From positions 54,725-118,724 of the forward strand of contig NZ_QOHK01000009.1 of NCBI RefSeq assembly GCF_003319175.1: a stretch of 64,000 nucleotides of DNA. The letters run 5' to 3'. Every line of letters starts with the position of its first letter. Positions within the stretch are counted from its first letter, which is position 1. Of this stretch, positions 10,149-19,488 are shown in pieces. The notes below the pieces were generated by a model. It had not been told where the DNA came from. It saw only the letters and a program-made list of their open reading frames with translations, and did no database searches. A program made the position numbers and the translations under genes. The stretch comes from Blastococcus sp. TF02-8. Lineage in GTDB: Bacteria; Actinomycetota; Actinomycetes; Mycobacteriales; Geodermatophilaceae.

Positions 10149-11585
10149 ATGACCACCACCCCGTACTGGATCGCGGGCCGGCCGGCGACCGGCACCGACG
10201 TGCTGGAGGTCCGCTCGCCGTTCGACGGCGCGCTCGCCGGCCGGACGACGAACGCCACCGCGGAGGACGTCGAGGCCGCGGTCGCCGCTGCCGACGGTGC
10301 CCGGGCCGCGTGCGCCGCCGCCCCCGCGCACGTGCGCGCCGCCGCCCTGGACCACGTCTCGCGCCGGCTCGCCGAGCGGAGCGAGGAGATCGCCGCGCTG
10401 ATCACCGCGGAGTCGGGGAAGCCGCTGAAGTGGGCCCGGCTCGAGGTCGCCCGCGCGGTCTCGACGTTCCGCTGGGGAGCGGAGGAGGCGCGCCGCTGGT
10501 CGGGCAGTCTTCAGCGGCTGGACACCGATCCCGCCGCGACCGGCCGCATGGCGCTGGTCCGCCGTGTGCCCCGCGGGCCGGTGCTCGGGATCGCCCCCTT
10601 CAACTTCCCGCTCAACCTGGTGGCGCACAAGGTCGCGCCCGCGATCGCGGCCGGCGCCCCGATCGTGCTCAAGCCGGCGCCGGCCACGCCGCTCAGCGCC
10701 CTGCTGCTCGGGGAGATCCTGGCCGAGACCGAGCTCCCGGCCGGTGCCTGGTCGGTGCTGCCCGTGCCGAACGAGGTGGCCGCCGAGCTGGTCCGCGACC
10801 CGCGGCTGCCGGTCGTCTCCTTCACCGGCTCGGTGCCGGTCGGCTGGTCGATCCGTGAGTCGGTGCCGCGCAAGCACGTCACCCTCGAGCTGGGCGGCAA
10901 CGCGGCGGCCGTCGTCGCCCCGGACCAGGACGAGGCGGCCCTGGACCGGGCGGCCGCCAGGATCGCGACCTTCGCGATGTACCAGGCCGGCCAGTCGTGC
11001 ATCTCGGTGCAGCGGGTGCTGGCCCACCGCGACGTGGCCGAGGCGCTGACCCGTCGGGTGGTCGATGCCGTGGGCGAGCTGGTCACCGGGGACCCGACCG
11101 ACGCCGCCACCGATGTCGGCCCGCTGATCGACGAGGCGGCTGCCCGTCGGGTGGAGAGCTGGGTGGAGGAGGCGGTGGCCGCGGGTGCGACCGTCCTCAC
11201 GGGGGGCACCCGGGACGGCGCGTCCTACGCACCGACCGTGCTCACCGGCGTGCCGGCCGACGCGAAGGTCAGCTGCGAGGAGGTCTTCGGTCCCGTCGTC
11301 GTCCTGGACGTGGTCGACTCCGTCGACGAGGCGTTCGACCGGGTCAACGCCAGCCGCTTCGGCCTGCAGGCCGGCGTGTTCACCAGCGATCTCCAGCTGG
11401 CCTTCCGTGCCGCCCAGGTGCTCGAGGTCGGGGGAGTGGTGATCGGCGACGTGCCGAGCTTCCGCGCCGACCAGATGCCCTACGGCGGGGTCAAGGACTC
11501 CGGTACCGGCCGGGAGGGTGTGCACGCGGCCATGGAGGACCTGACCGAGGAGCGCGTGCTCGTGCTCACCGGCGTCGCCGTCTGA
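10149..11585 (+). CDS. Aldehyde dehydrogenase, succinate-semialdehyde dehydrogenase candidate
   Basis: NAD(P)-dependent aldehyde dehydrogenase of 478 residues. General base Glu247 (LELGGN) and nucleophile Cys284 (YQAGQSCIS) are present, as are the cofactor segment APFNFPLNLVAHK and the C-terminal MPYGGVKDSGTGREG. The GQSCIS style is seen in lactaldehyde/phosphonoacetaldehyde-type ALDHs as well as semialdehyde dehydrogenases, so the substrate is not fixed by sequence. Beside gabT and an aminobutyraldehyde dehydrogenase, oxidation of succinate semialdehyde to succinate is the most economical role; this is inference from context. Good ribosome site GAGGAGG 5 nt before the ATG. Confidence 0.85.
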   Translation: MTTTPYWIAGRPATGTDVLEVRSPFDGALAGRTTNATAEDVEAAVAAADGARAACAAAPAHVRAAALDHVSRRLAERSEEIAALITAESGKPLKWARLEVARAVSTFRWGAEEARRWSGSLQRLDTDPAATGRMALVRRVPRGPVLGIAPFNFPLNLVAHKVAPAIAAGAPIVLKPAPATPLSALLLGEILAETELPAGAWSVLPVPNEVAAELVRDPRLPVVSFTGSVPVGWSIRESVPRKHVTLELGGNAAAVVAPDQDEAALDRAAARIATFAMYQAGQSCISVQRVLAHRDVAEALTRRVVDAVGELVTGDPTDAATDVGPLIDEAAARRVESWVEEAVAAGATVLTGGTRDGASYAPTVLTGVPADAKVSCEEVFGPVVVLDVVDSVDEAFDRVNASRFGLQAGVFTSDLQLAFRAAQVLEVGGVVIGDVPSFRADQMPYGGVKDSGTGREGVHAAMEDLTEERVLVLTGVAV

Positions 11586-11630
11586 GAGCTCCCCGGCCGC
11601 ACCTGACGATCTCGGGCGGCTGGGATGCAG

Positions 11631-11662
11631 CGAGGCCCCGATCCGATCGGATCGGGGCCTCG
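11631..11662. terminator. Perfect 32-bp palindrome, bidirectional terminator
   Basis: Every position pairs across the axis between 11646 and 11647 (arms CGAGGCCCCGATCCGA and its exact complement). It lies 46 nt after the plus-strand dehydrogenase and 13 nt beyond the stop of the minus-strand dehydrogenase, so it can terminate both converging transcripts. Confidence 0.8.
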
Positions 11663-11674
11663 TCGCGTCGGCGG

Positions 11675-13120
11675 TCAGCTCTCGATGTTGGCCATGACGT
11701 GCTTGATGCGGGTGTAGTCCTCCAGGCCGTAGGAGGAGAGGTCCTTGCCGTAGCCGGAGTGCTTGAAGCCGCCGTGCGGCATCTCGGCGACCAGCGGGAT
11801 GTGGGTGTTGATCCACACGCAGCCGAAGTCCAGGCGCTTGCTCATCCGCATGGCCCGGCCGAAGTCCCGGGTCCACACGCTGGACGCCAGCCCCAGGTCC
11901 ACACCATTGGCCCAGCGCACCGCCTCGTCCTCGTCGCTGAAGCGCTGCACGGTGATGACCGGGCCGAAGATCTCCCGCTGCACCATCTCGTCGTCCTGGC
12001 GCAGGCCGGCCACGACGGTGGGCTCGACGAAGAAGCCGCGGTCGCCCTGGCGGGAACCGCCGGCGGTGACCTCGGCGTGCGACGGGGCCCGGTCGAGGAA
12101 GCCGGTGACGTGGGCCAACTGGTTGGCGTTGTTCACCGGCGGCACCATGGCGTCCTCGTCACCGGCCCCGTTGGCGAAGGTCGTGGCGGTGTTCCGGGCC
12201 TGCTCGCTCAGGGCGGCGACGAAGTCGTCGTGGATGCCCGGCGCCACGAGCACCCGTGAGGCGGCCGTGCAGTCCTGACCGGCGTTGAAGTACCCGGCCA
12301 CGGCGATCGCCTCGGCGGCCGCCGCGACGTCGGCGTCGTCGAAGACGACGACCGGCGCCTTGCCGCCCAGCTCCAGGTGCACGCGCTTGACGTCCTTGGC
12401 CGCTGCGCCGGCGACCTCCATGCCCGCGCGCACCGACCCGGTGATGGCCACCAGCTGGGGCGTCGGGTGCTCCACGAGCGCCCGACCGGTGTCGCGGTCG
12501 CCGCAGACGACGTTGAGGACCCCCGCGGGGAAGATGTCGGCGGCCAGCTCCGCCAGTCGCAGCGTCGTCACCGGGGTGGTGTCCGACGGCTTGAGGACGA
12601 CGGTGTTGCCCGCCGCCAGCGCGGGGGCGATCTTCCAGACCGCCATCATCATCGGGTAGTTCCACGGGGTCACCTGCCCGACGACGCCGATGGGCTCGCG
12701 CCGCACCCAGCTCGTGTGCCCGGCCATGTACTCGGCCGCGGCCTTGCCCTCCAACGTGCGGGCCGCTCCGGCGAAGAACCGGATCTGGTCGACCATCGGC
12801 GGGATCTCCTCCGACGAGGTCAGCCCGATCGGCTTGCCGGTGTTGCGGCTCTCCAGGGCCACCAGCTCCTCGGCGTGCTCCTCGACCGCGTCGGCGAGCC
12901 GCAGGAGCGCCTGCTGCCGCTCCGACGGGGTGGTGTCCCGCCAGGTCTCGAACGCGCTCGCGGCCGCCCGGTAGGCGCGGTCGACGTCCTCGGCGCCGGA
13001 GACCGGCGCGGAGCCGAACACCTCGCCGGTGGACGGGTCGACCAGGTCCATCCGGCGGCCCTCGACGGTGTCGACGTGCTCACCGCCCACGAAGTTGCGC
13101 AGCTGGGCGTCGTCGCTCAC
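11675..13120 (-). CDS. patD: Gamma-aminobutyraldehyde dehydrogenase
   Basis: Oxidises 4-aminobutanal to GABA in putrescine breakdown. 481 residues from GTG at 13120, with ribosome site GAGGA. Active-site Glu250 (LELGGKAP) and Cys284 (GQDCTAASR) are present. The C-terminal run WINTHIPLVAEMPHGGFKHS, followed by GYGKDLSSYGLEDYTRIKH, is characteristic of the aminobutyraldehyde (YdcW/PatD) and betaine-aldehyde type branch. Neighbours fit: convergent with another aldehyde dehydrogenase, next to a PucR regulator and gabT. A dyad shared with the agmatinase promoter lies about 100 nt upstream. A betaine-aldehyde-like substrate is the main alternative. Confidence 0.87.
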   Translation of the reverse strand: MSDDAQLRNFVGGEHVDTVEGRRMDLVDPSTGEVFGSAPVSGAEDVDRAYRAAASAFETWRDTTPSERQQALLRLADAVEEHAEELVALESRNTGKPIGLTSSEEIPPMVDQIRFFAGAARTLEGKAAAEYMAGHTSWVRREPIGVVGQVTPWNYPMMMAVWKIAPALAAGNTVVLKPSDTTPVTTLRLAELAADIFPAGVLNVVCGDRDTGRALVEHPTPQLVAITGSVRAGMEVAGAAAKDVKRVHLELGGKAPVVVFDDADVAAAAEAIAVAGYFNAGQDCTAASRVLVAPGIHDDFVAALSEQARNTATTFANGAGDEDAMVPPVNNANQLAHVTGFLDRAPSHAEVTAGGSRQGDRGFFVEPTVVAGLRQDDEMVQREIFGPVITVQRFSDEDEAVRWANGVDLGLASSVWTRDFGRAMRMSKRLDFGCVWINTHIPLVAEMPHGGFKHSGYGKDLSSYGLEDYTRIKHVMANIES

Positions 13121-13219
13121 CGGTTGGTCCTCTCGTCGTGCATCCCCGGACGTCCCGGGCCGCTGATCCAGTGGTCATGGTCAGGGGCGACCGCCGTTAT
13201 GTCCAGCCTCAACCCCGAT

Positions 13220-13232
13220 GACGACGGAATCC
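13220..13232. promoter_or_regulatory. Candidate operator upstream of patD (dyad copy 2)
   Basis: GACGACGGAATCC is identical over 13 nt to the sequence at 23435-23447 upstream of the agmatinase gene. It sits directly after the pucR stop codon and 100 nt upstream of the patD GTG. Only the left half of the 15-bp dyad is fully kept (12 of 15 positions match over 13222-13236). Confidence 0.4.
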
Positions 13233-14798
13233 TCAGCGAACCGGTGGGTGCAGTGCCAGCCACAGCTCGGCACGGACGCCGGGGGAGTCCAGGTCGCGGC
13301 CCAGCAGCTCCTCGGCCCGGCGGATCCGCTTGCGCAGCGTGTGCCGGTGGATGCCCAGGCGGGCGGCGGCCGGCTCCCACTGGCCGTGCGCGCCCAGCCA
13401 CACCCGCAGCGACTCGACCAGGTCACCGGGGCCGGCCCGGTCGGCGGCCGCCAGCGGTGCGAGTGCCGCCTCGGCGAACGCGGCGGTCGCCGAGGCGTCG
13501 AGCAGGGCGGCGAGACCGCGCCCGGCCAGGTCGGCGAAGTCGGTGGCGGCCAGCCCGGCGGCGCGAGCGTGCCCGGCCGCCTGGCGGGCCTGGCGGACAC
13601 CGTCGGCCAGCCGTGCCCACGGCACCGGCGGCCCGCTCCCGACGACGGCGCCGGGCACCCGGCTCGGCAGCGTGGAGAGGCGGTCGGCGAGGGGCCCGTC
13701 GCCGGGGACCAGGACGACGAGGGCGTCGCCGTCCTCGGCGGACAGGCAGGGCTGGCCGACGTCGGCGGCCGCATCGGCGGTGACGTCGACGGCCGCCGCC
13801 CGCTGCTCGGGGCTGCCCAGCACCGCGAGTGCCCGCACCGGGGCGTCGGGCAACCGCTCGCCGAGCGCCGCCACGACCGGGGCGGCCTCATCCGTCCGGC
13901 CGGCGAGCAGCAGGCGGAGGATCGCCGCCCGCAGCGCCGCGGTGCCGCTGTCCAGCGCGCGCGACTGCTCCAGCCGTAGGGTGAGCAGCAGCGCCGCCAC
14001 GTTGACCACGTGCCGGTCCTCCGGGGCGAAGGGCGCCGGCCGGCCGACGGCCAGGAACCCGCGCACCCGCGTGCCGGTGCCCAGCGACTGGAGGAGCACC
14101 GTCTCGTGGGGCTGGGTGAGGGCGGCACCCGCCGGGGGGCGGGCCGTGCGCAGCCGGTCGACCGCGGCGGAGAGGGCGGCGGCGCGGCTCCGGGCCGCCG
14201 GGGGTGCCGCCTCCAGCGGCGTCCCGGAGGCGTCGAGCAGGACCGCCCACCCGTCCAGGTGCCGCGCCAGCCGGCCGACGACCCCGCTGGAGGAGCCGGG
14301 CGCGACGGCGGCCCGCGTCAGCTCGCGCTGCACGGCCGCGGTCCGGGCGACCGCCGCGTACTCCTCGGCCGCCAGTGCGCTGGAGACGGCGCGGGACAGG
14401 GCGATGAACGGCGTCTGCCGCGGGACCTCGAGGACGGCGAGACCGTGCTCCTGGGCCGTGGCGACCAGGGCTGCGGGCACCTCGGCGTGGCTGAGGCCGG
14501 TGCCCAGCCCCAGCCCCACGACGCCGGCTGCGGCCAGGCGACGGACGTACGCGGCGGTGTCCTCGGGCGTCAGTGCCAGCCCGGTGGTGAGCAGCAGCTC
14601 GCCGCCCTCCAGGAACGGAGCAGGATCGGCCAGCTCGCTGACGTGCACCCAGGAGACCGGTCGGTCGACCGGCGCGGTACGGGTGTGCAGCTCCAGTCCC
14701 AGCGAGGTGGTGCCCAGCAGGGTCGCGACGGTGACCGGCACGGGGATCCTCTCGACGAATCGGACACCCCGGTGCAGCCGGCGTGCCGTTTCGGACAT
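13233..14798 (-). CDS. PucR-family transcriptional regulator
   Basis: 521 residues if started at ATG 14798 (MSETARRLHRG); the frame is open far upstream but that part lies over gabT and is not coding. N-terminal PucR ligand domain shows TVATLLGTTSLGLELHT and WVHVSELADPAPFLEGGE; a central CdaR/GGDEF-like region follows; the C-terminal helix-turn-helix (HTH_30) is RLGIHRHTLRKRIRRAEELL. PucR proteins regulate purine or amino acid catabolism, and the gene is divergent from gabT with 81 nt between, so local control of GABA/polyamine breakdown is likely. The domain call is firm, the ligand unknown. A later start (VTVATLLGT...) is possible. Confidence 0.88.
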   Translation of the reverse strand: MSETARRLHRGVRFVERIPVPVTVATLLGTTSLGLELHTRTAPVDRPVSWVHVSELADPAPFLEGGELLLTTGLALTPEDTAAYVRRLAAAGVVGLGLGTGLSHAEVPAALVATAQEHGLAVLEVPRQTPFIALSRAVSSALAAEEYAAVARTAAVQRELTRAAVAPGSSSGVVGRLARHLDGWAVLLDASGTPLEAAPPAARSRAAALSAAVDRLRTARPPAGAALTQPHETVLLQSLGTGTRVRGFLAVGRPAPFAPEDRHVVNVAALLLTLRLEQSRALDSGTAALRAAILRLLLAGRTDEAAPVVAALGERLPDAPVRALAVLGSPEQRAAAVDVTADAAADVGQPCLSAEDGDALVVLVPGDGPLADRLSTLPSRVPGAVVGSGPPVPWARLADGVRQARQAAGHARAAGLAATDFADLAGRGLAALLDASATAAFAEAALAPLAAADRAGPGDLVESLRVWLGAHGQWEPAAARLGIHRHTLRKRIRRAEELLGRDLDSPGVRAELWLALHPPVR

Positions 14799-14842
14799 TA
14801 CCGACCTGCCGGTGCTCCCCGGACCCTGAACGGGCGAGGACC

Positions 14843-14857
14843 TCCCCCGTCGGGGGA
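14843..14857. promoter_or_regulatory. Palindrome in the pucR-gabT divergent region
   Basis: TCCCCCG-T-CGGGGGA is a perfect 15-bp dyad 45 nt from the pucR start and 23 nt before the gabT ATG, ahead of the ribosome site GAGGAG. A near copy (TCCCCCGTCGAGGGC) lies upstream of the permease gene at 23704-23718. It may be an operator for PucR or another island regulator. Confidence 0.4.
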
Positions 14858-14879
14858 CGCCGCCCCAGAGGAGACAGCG

Positions 14880-16238
14880 ATGACCGACCTGCTCACCGGC
14901 CCCGAGCCCGTCGTCCAGGAGCGCCGCCTGCGTACCGAGGTGCCCGGGCCCCGGTCCCGCGAGCTGGCTTCCCGGCGGGCCGCCGCCGTCACCGGCGCCG
15001 TGGGCAGCGTGCTGCCGGTCTACGTGGAGCGTGCCGCGGGTGGCGTGGTGGTCGACGTCGACGGCAACTCCTTCATCGACCTCGGGTCGGGCATCGCCGT
15101 CACCAACGTCGGTCATGCCGCCCCGGAGGTCGTCGCCGCCGTCCAGGCGCAGGCCGCCTCCTTCCTGCACACCTGCTTCATGGTCGGGCCGTACGAGGGC
15201 TACGTGGCCGTCGCCGAGGAGCTGGGCCGGCTCACCCCGGGTGACCACGAGAAGCGCTCGGCACTGTTCAACTCCGGGGCCGAGGCCGTGGAGAACGCCG
15301 TCAAGGTGGCCCGGGTGGCCACCGGTCGTTCCGCGGTCGTGGTGTTCGACCACGCCTACCACGGCCGCACCAACCTCACGATGGCGCTGACCGCCAAGAA
15401 CATGCCGTACAAGAACGGTTTCGGCCCGTTCGCCGGCGAGGTCTACCGGGTGCCGATGTCCTACCCGTACCGCGACCAGCCCGGCCTGACCGGTGAGCAG
15501 GCCGCCGCGCGCGCGTTCTCGCTCATCGAGACCCAGATCGGCGCGCACAACGTCGCCGCGGTGCTGATCGAGCCGATCCAGGGCGAGGGCGGCTTCGTCG
15601 TCCCGGCCCCGGGATTCCTGCCGGCCCTGGCCGACTGGTGCCGGCGGTCGGGCGCGGTCTTCATCGCCGACGAGGTGCAGACCGGCTTCTGCCGCACCGG
15701 TGCGTGGTTCGCCTCGGAGCACGAGGGCGTCGTGCCCGACCTCATCACCACCGCGAAGGGCATCGCCGCTGGAATGCCGCTGGCCGGCCTCACCGGGCGC
15801 GCCGAGCTCATGGACGCCGTGCACTCCGGTGGGCTGGGTGGCACGTACGGCGGCAACCCGGTGTCCTGTGCCGCCGCACTGGCCAGCATCCGCGTGATGC
15901 AGGAGCAGGACCTGAACGCGGCCGCCCGCGCGATCGAGGCGACCATGCTGCCCCGGCTGCGCGCCCTGCAGGAGCGCACCGGCGTCATCGGCGACATCCG
16001 TGGCCGCGGCGCCATGCTGGCCGTCGAGGTGGTGCGGCCCGGCACCGACGAGCCCGACGCCGCCCTGACCGCCGCCGTCTCCAGGGCCTGCCACGCCGAG
16101 GGGGTCATCACGCTGACCGCCGGCACGTTCGGCAACGTGCTGCGGTTCCTGCCGCCGCTGGTGATCGGCCAGGACCTGCTCACCGAGGCGCTCGACGTGC
16201 TGGACGCGGCCTTCGACGCGCACGTCCCGGTGACGTGA
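14880..16238 (+). CDS. gabT: 4-aminobutyrate aminotransferase
   Basis: Class III PLP aminotransferase converting GABA and 2-oxoglutarate to succinate semialdehyde and glutamate. 452 residues from ATG 14880, with ribosome site GAGGAG. Visible marks: FNSGAEAVENAVKVAR, DHAYHGRTNLTMALT, the Asp-containing VFIADEVQTGFCRTG, PLP lysine Lys293 in TTAKGIAAGMPL, and GGTYGGNPVSCAAAL. The frame is open 870 nt upstream, but that stretch is antisense to pucR. The stop overlaps the start of the glutamate dehydrogenase gene (GTGA), indicating translational coupling. 5-aminovalerate is a possible second substrate. Confidence 0.93.
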   Translation: MTDLLTGPEPVVQERRLRTEVPGPRSRELASRRAAAVTGAVGSVLPVYVERAAGGVVVDVDGNSFIDLGSGIAVTNVGHAAPEVVAAVQAQAASFLHTCFMVGPYEGYVAVAEELGRLTPGDHEKRSALFNSGAEAVENAVKVARVATGRSAVVVFDHAYHGRTNLTMALTAKNMPYKNGFGPFAGEVYRVPMSYPYRDQPGLTGEQAAARAFSLIETQIGAHNVAAVLIEPIQGEGGFVVPAPGFLPALADWCRRSGAVFIADEVQTGFCRTGAWFASEHEGVVPDLITTAKGIAAGMPLAGLTGRAELMDAVHSGGLGGTYGGNPVSCAAALASIRVMQEQDLNAAARAIEATMLPRLRALQERTGVIGDIRGRGAMLAVEVVRPGTDEPDAALTAAVSRACHAEGVITLTAGTFGNVLRFLPPLVIGQDLLTEALDVLDAAFDAHVPVT

Positions 16239-19200
16239 GCGCGCCGGCGACCGACGCTGTTCGCCGGCTGACGCTCCGCCCGGACGGTCCGGTCGGCGAA
16301 GGGCGGGTGGCCGGGGTGGTCACGTGGCCCTCCACCCGGCCGCTGCTCGCGGACCTGGTGCCGGTCTTCGACCGGCTGGGCGTCCGGGTGGCCGACGCCG
16401 TCGCCGTCACCGCGGACGACGGCCGGCCGGCCACCCGCCTGGACCTGCTCCTGCCGTCCGGCGCCGTGGCCGAGGCCGCGCTGCCCCGCATGGAGCAGGC
16501 GCTGGCCGCCGCGTGGGCGGGGGAGACGGAGATCGACCGGCTCTCCCGGCTGACCGTCGGCGCGGGGATGGCCGTCCAGGACGTCGACGTGCTGCGCGCC
16601 GCCTGCCGGTACCTCGCCCAGGTGGGGTTGGGGCTGTCCCGGGGGTACGTCGAGGAGACGGTGCTGGCCGCCCCGGACTTCGCCCGGGCGCTGCTGGCGC
16701 ACTTCGCGGCCCGGCACGACCCCGACGCCGCCGACCCCACCGCTGCCGCGTCGGCGGCAGGGCACCTCGCCGAGTTGCTCGGCCGGACGACGAGCCTGGA
16801 CCAGGACCGGATCCTGCGCGGTCTGCGGGACGTGCTCGCCGCGGTCGTGCGCACCAACCGGTACCAGACGGGCCCGGACGGGACGCCGCGGCCGGCACTC
16901 GCGCTCAAGATCGCCTCGGCGGGCCTGGACCTGCTGCCGGCACCGCGACCGGAGATCGAGACCTTCGTGTGCTCCCCGCACATGGAGGGACTGCACCTGC
17001 GCGGTGCCCGGGTCGCCCGGGGCGGGCTGCGCTGGTCCGAGCGGCCGGAGGACTTCCGCACCGAGGTGCTCGGGCTGGTCAAGGCGCAGAAGGTGAAGAA
17101 CGCGCTGATCGTTCCGGCCGGCGCCAAGGGCGCCTTCGTGGTGCGTCGCGACCTGCGCGGCCTGGACCGGGCGACGGTCGCGCAGGAGGTCTCCGGGGCC
17201 TACCGCGCCTTCGTGGGCGCGCTGCTGGACGTGACCGACGACCGCCGGGGGGAGGACGTCGTCCATCCGGCACGCACCGTGGTGCACGACGGGCCGGACC
17301 CCTACCTGGTGGTGGCCGCGGACAAGGGGACGGCAACCTTCTCCGACCTGGCCAACGAGGTGGCGCAGCGGCGCGGCTTCTGGCTCGGCGACGCCTTCGC
17401 CTCCGGTGGGTCCAGCGGCTACGACCACAAGGCCATGGGGATCACCGCGCGCGGGGCCTGGGTCTCGGTCCGCCGGCACCTGCGGGAGCTCGGCATCGAC
17501 CCGGACGGGCCGCTCACGGCCGTGGGCATCGGCGACATGTCCGGCGACGTCTTCGGCAACGGCATGCTCCTCTCGGAGGGGCTGCGGCTGGTGGCCGCCT
17601 TCGACCACCGGCACGTCTTCCTCGACCCGGACCCGGACCCGGTGCGCTCGGCGGCCGAGCGCCGGCGGTTGTCCGCCCTCCCCGGCTCCTCCTGGGACGA
17701 CTACGACCGGGCGGCCCTGTCCCCGGGCGGGGGCGTCCACCGGCGGGACGCCAAGAGCGTGCCGCTGCCGCCCCAGGTGCGGCAGCTCCTCGACGTCGAC
17801 GCCGAGGAGCTGTCCCCGGCCGAGTTGGTCAGGGCGGTCCTCCGGGCACCGGTGGACCTGCTCTGGAACGGCGGGATCGGCACCTACGTGCGCGCCGCCG
17901 ACGAGACCGACGCGCAGGTGGGCGACCGGGCCAACGATGCCGTCCGCATCACCTCCGGTGAGCTGCGCTGCCGGGTCGTCGGCGAGGGCGGCAACCTGGG
18001 CCTGACCCAGCGCGCCCGGATCGCCGCGGCGCGAGCCGGTGTCGCCCTGAACACCGACTTCATCGACAACTCGGCGGGGGTGGACACCTCCGACCGGGAG
18101 GTGAACCTCAAGATCGCACTGTCCGGGGTACCGCGGGCCGAGCGCGACGCGGTGCTGCGCGCGGTGGAGGACGACGTGGCCCGCGCGGTGCTGGCGGACA
18201 ACGCGCTGCAGGCTCGTGCCCTGTCGGTCTGCGCGGCGCAGGCGCCGTTCCTGCTGGACCGGCACGCCCAGCTGATCGGCGACCTCGAGCGCCACGGCCT
18301 GGACCGCGACCTGGAGCAGCTGCCGTCGGAGGCGGAGGTCGAACGGCTGCGCCAGGCCGGCGCCGGGCTGACCCGCCCGGAGGCGGCGGTGCTCCTGGCG
18401 CACTCCAAGAACCTGGTGCGCGAGGAGCTGCTGGCCTCGGACCTGCCCGACGACCCCTCGCTGGCCGGCGTGCTGTCCGACTACTTCCCGCGGGCGGTGC
18501 GCGAGCGCTGGCCCGAGCGGGTGACGGCCCACCCGCTGGCCCGGGAGATCACCGCGACGCAGCTGGCCAACGACCTGGTGAACCGTGTAGGGCCGGGCTT
18601 CCTGCTCCGGCTGGAGGAGCGGCACGGCGTGGGGACGGCGGTCGCCGCCCGGGCGTACACCGTGGCCACCCGGGTCCTCGACCTGGACGCCGTGTGGGCA
18701 CTGGTCGGCGGGCTGTCGGGGAGCGAGGTCCCGCTGGAGGTCGAGCGCCTGGCGCTGCCGGAGCTGCAGGCGGCGACCGAGCGGGTGGCCGACCGGCTGC
18801 TGCGCACGCACCCGGTTCCGGACGCGCTGAGCGGGATCGCCCCCGAGCTCGCCGCCGTCGCCGCGGAGCTGGACCCGGCGGCCTGGCTGGACGCCGACGG
18901 GCTCGCGGGCGACCGCGCCCGCGAGCTCCGGGACCGGCTGTCAGCCGCGGGGGCCGATCCCGGGCTCGCCGCCCGGGTCGCCGTGCTGGCTCCGCGCGCG
19001 GACGTCGTCGACCTGGCGGCCGTGGCCCGCGCGACCGGGGTGGCCGTCGGCCGGGTGGTCGCGGCCGACGCCGCCGTCGGGGCGCTGCTGGCCCTGCCGC
19101 GGATGCGGGGGTGGACCGCGGAGGAGGTCGGCCTCTCGCACTGGGGCGTCGCCGCCCGGGCCGCGCTGCGCGACGAGACCGACCAGCTGCGCTGGGCTCT

Positions 19201-19381
19201 CGTGGCCGCGCTGCTGCGGCACGCCGACGGGGACGCCACCGCCTTCGCGGAGCGGCACGCCGAGGCGCTGGGTCGCTTCGCCGCCGTCCTCGAGCAGGCC
19301 GACGGCGCCCGCGGCGACGTCCTCGGCCGCGCGTGCGTGGTGACGGCGGAGCTGCGACGACTGGTGCGGAGCGTGGGCTGA
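16235..19381 (+). CDS. Short NAD-type glutamate dehydrogenase
   Basis: Oxidative deamination of glutamate to 2-oxoglutarate and ammonia. Catalytic core is clear: VARGGLRWSERPEDFRTEV, LGLVKAQKVKNALIVPAGAK around residues 262-300, and the nucleotide-binding segment with VGIGDMSGDVFGNGML near 430-445, followed by VVGEGGNLGLTQ. The protein is about 1048 residues from the GTG at 16235, against roughly 1600 for the usual large bacterial NAD-GDH, so most of the N-terminal ACT-rich regulatory region is absent. Overlap with gabT (GTGA) suggests it recycles the glutamate formed by transamination. The start is set by the overlap; upstream frame lies within gabT. Confidence 0.87.
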   Translation: MSAPATDAVRRLTLRPDGPVGEGRVAGVVTWPSTRPLLADLVPVFDRLGVRVADAVAVTADDGRPATRLDLLLPSGAVAEAALPRMEQALAAAWAGETEIDRLSRLTVGAGMAVQDVDVLRAACRYLAQVGLGLSRGYVEETVLAAPDFARALLAHFAARHDPDAADPTAAASAAGHLAELLGRTTSLDQDRILRGLRDVLAAVVRTNRYQTGPDGTPRPALALKIASAGLDLLPAPRPEIETFVCSPHMEGLHLRGARVARGGLRWSERPEDFRTEVLGLVKAQKVKNALIVPAGAKGAFVVRRDLRGLDRATVAQEVSGAYRAFVGALLDVTDDRRGEDVVHPARTVVHDGPDPYLVVAADKGTATFSDLANEVAQRRGFWLGDAFASGGSSGYDHKAMGITARGAWVSVRRHLRELGIDPDGPLTAVGIGDMSGDVFGNGMLLSEGLRLVAAFDHRHVFLDPDPDPVRSAAERRRLSALPGSSWDDYDRAALSPGGGVHRRDAKSVPLPPQVRQLLDVDAEELSPAELVRAVLRAPVDLLWNGGIGTYVRAADETDAQVGDRANDAVRITSGELRCRVVGEGGNLGLTQRARIAAARAGVALNTDFIDNSAGVDTSDREVNLKIALSGVPRAERDAVLRAVEDDVARAVLADNALQARALSVCAAQAPFLLDRHAQLIGDLERHGLDRDLEQLPSEAEVERLRQAGAGLTRPEAAVLLAHSKNLVREELLASDLPDDPSLAGVLSDYFPRAVRERWPERVTAHPLAREITATQLANDLVNRVGPGFLLRLEERHGVGTAVAARAYTVATRVLDLDAVWALVGGLSGSEVPLEVERLALPELQAATERVADRLLRTHPVPDALSGIAPELAAVAAELDPAAWLDADGLAGDRARELRDRLSAAGADPGLAARVAVLAPRADVVDLAAVARATGVAVGRVVAADAAVGALLALPRMRGWTAEEVGLSHWGVAARAALRDETDQLRWALVAALLRHADGDATAFAERHAEALGRFAAVLEQADGARGDVLGRACVVTAELRRLVRSVG

Positions 19382-19433
19382 GCCGCGGAGCGGCTCCCCC
19401 GGAAGGAGGGCGCCGGGCTCCTGACGTGGTCGT

Positions 19434-19439
19434 TACGAT
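19434..19439 (+). promoter_or_regulatory. -10-like element before the Lrp regulator
   Basis: TACGAT fits TANNNT. It overlaps the in-frame ATG at 19438, which argues that the real start of the downstream regulator is the GTG at 19489. No convincing -35 is seen at 17-18 nt spacing. Confidence 0.35.
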
Positions 19440-19488
19440 GCGGGAGCCCGGAGCCGCCGGGTCGACGCGACCCAGGCGGGAGAACCGG

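Noticed and set aside
13233..16223. 996-codon minus-strand frame ending with the PucR domain
   Set aside because: Only the last 521 codons look like PucR; the first part is antisense to gabT and has no domain, so the start was placed at 14798.
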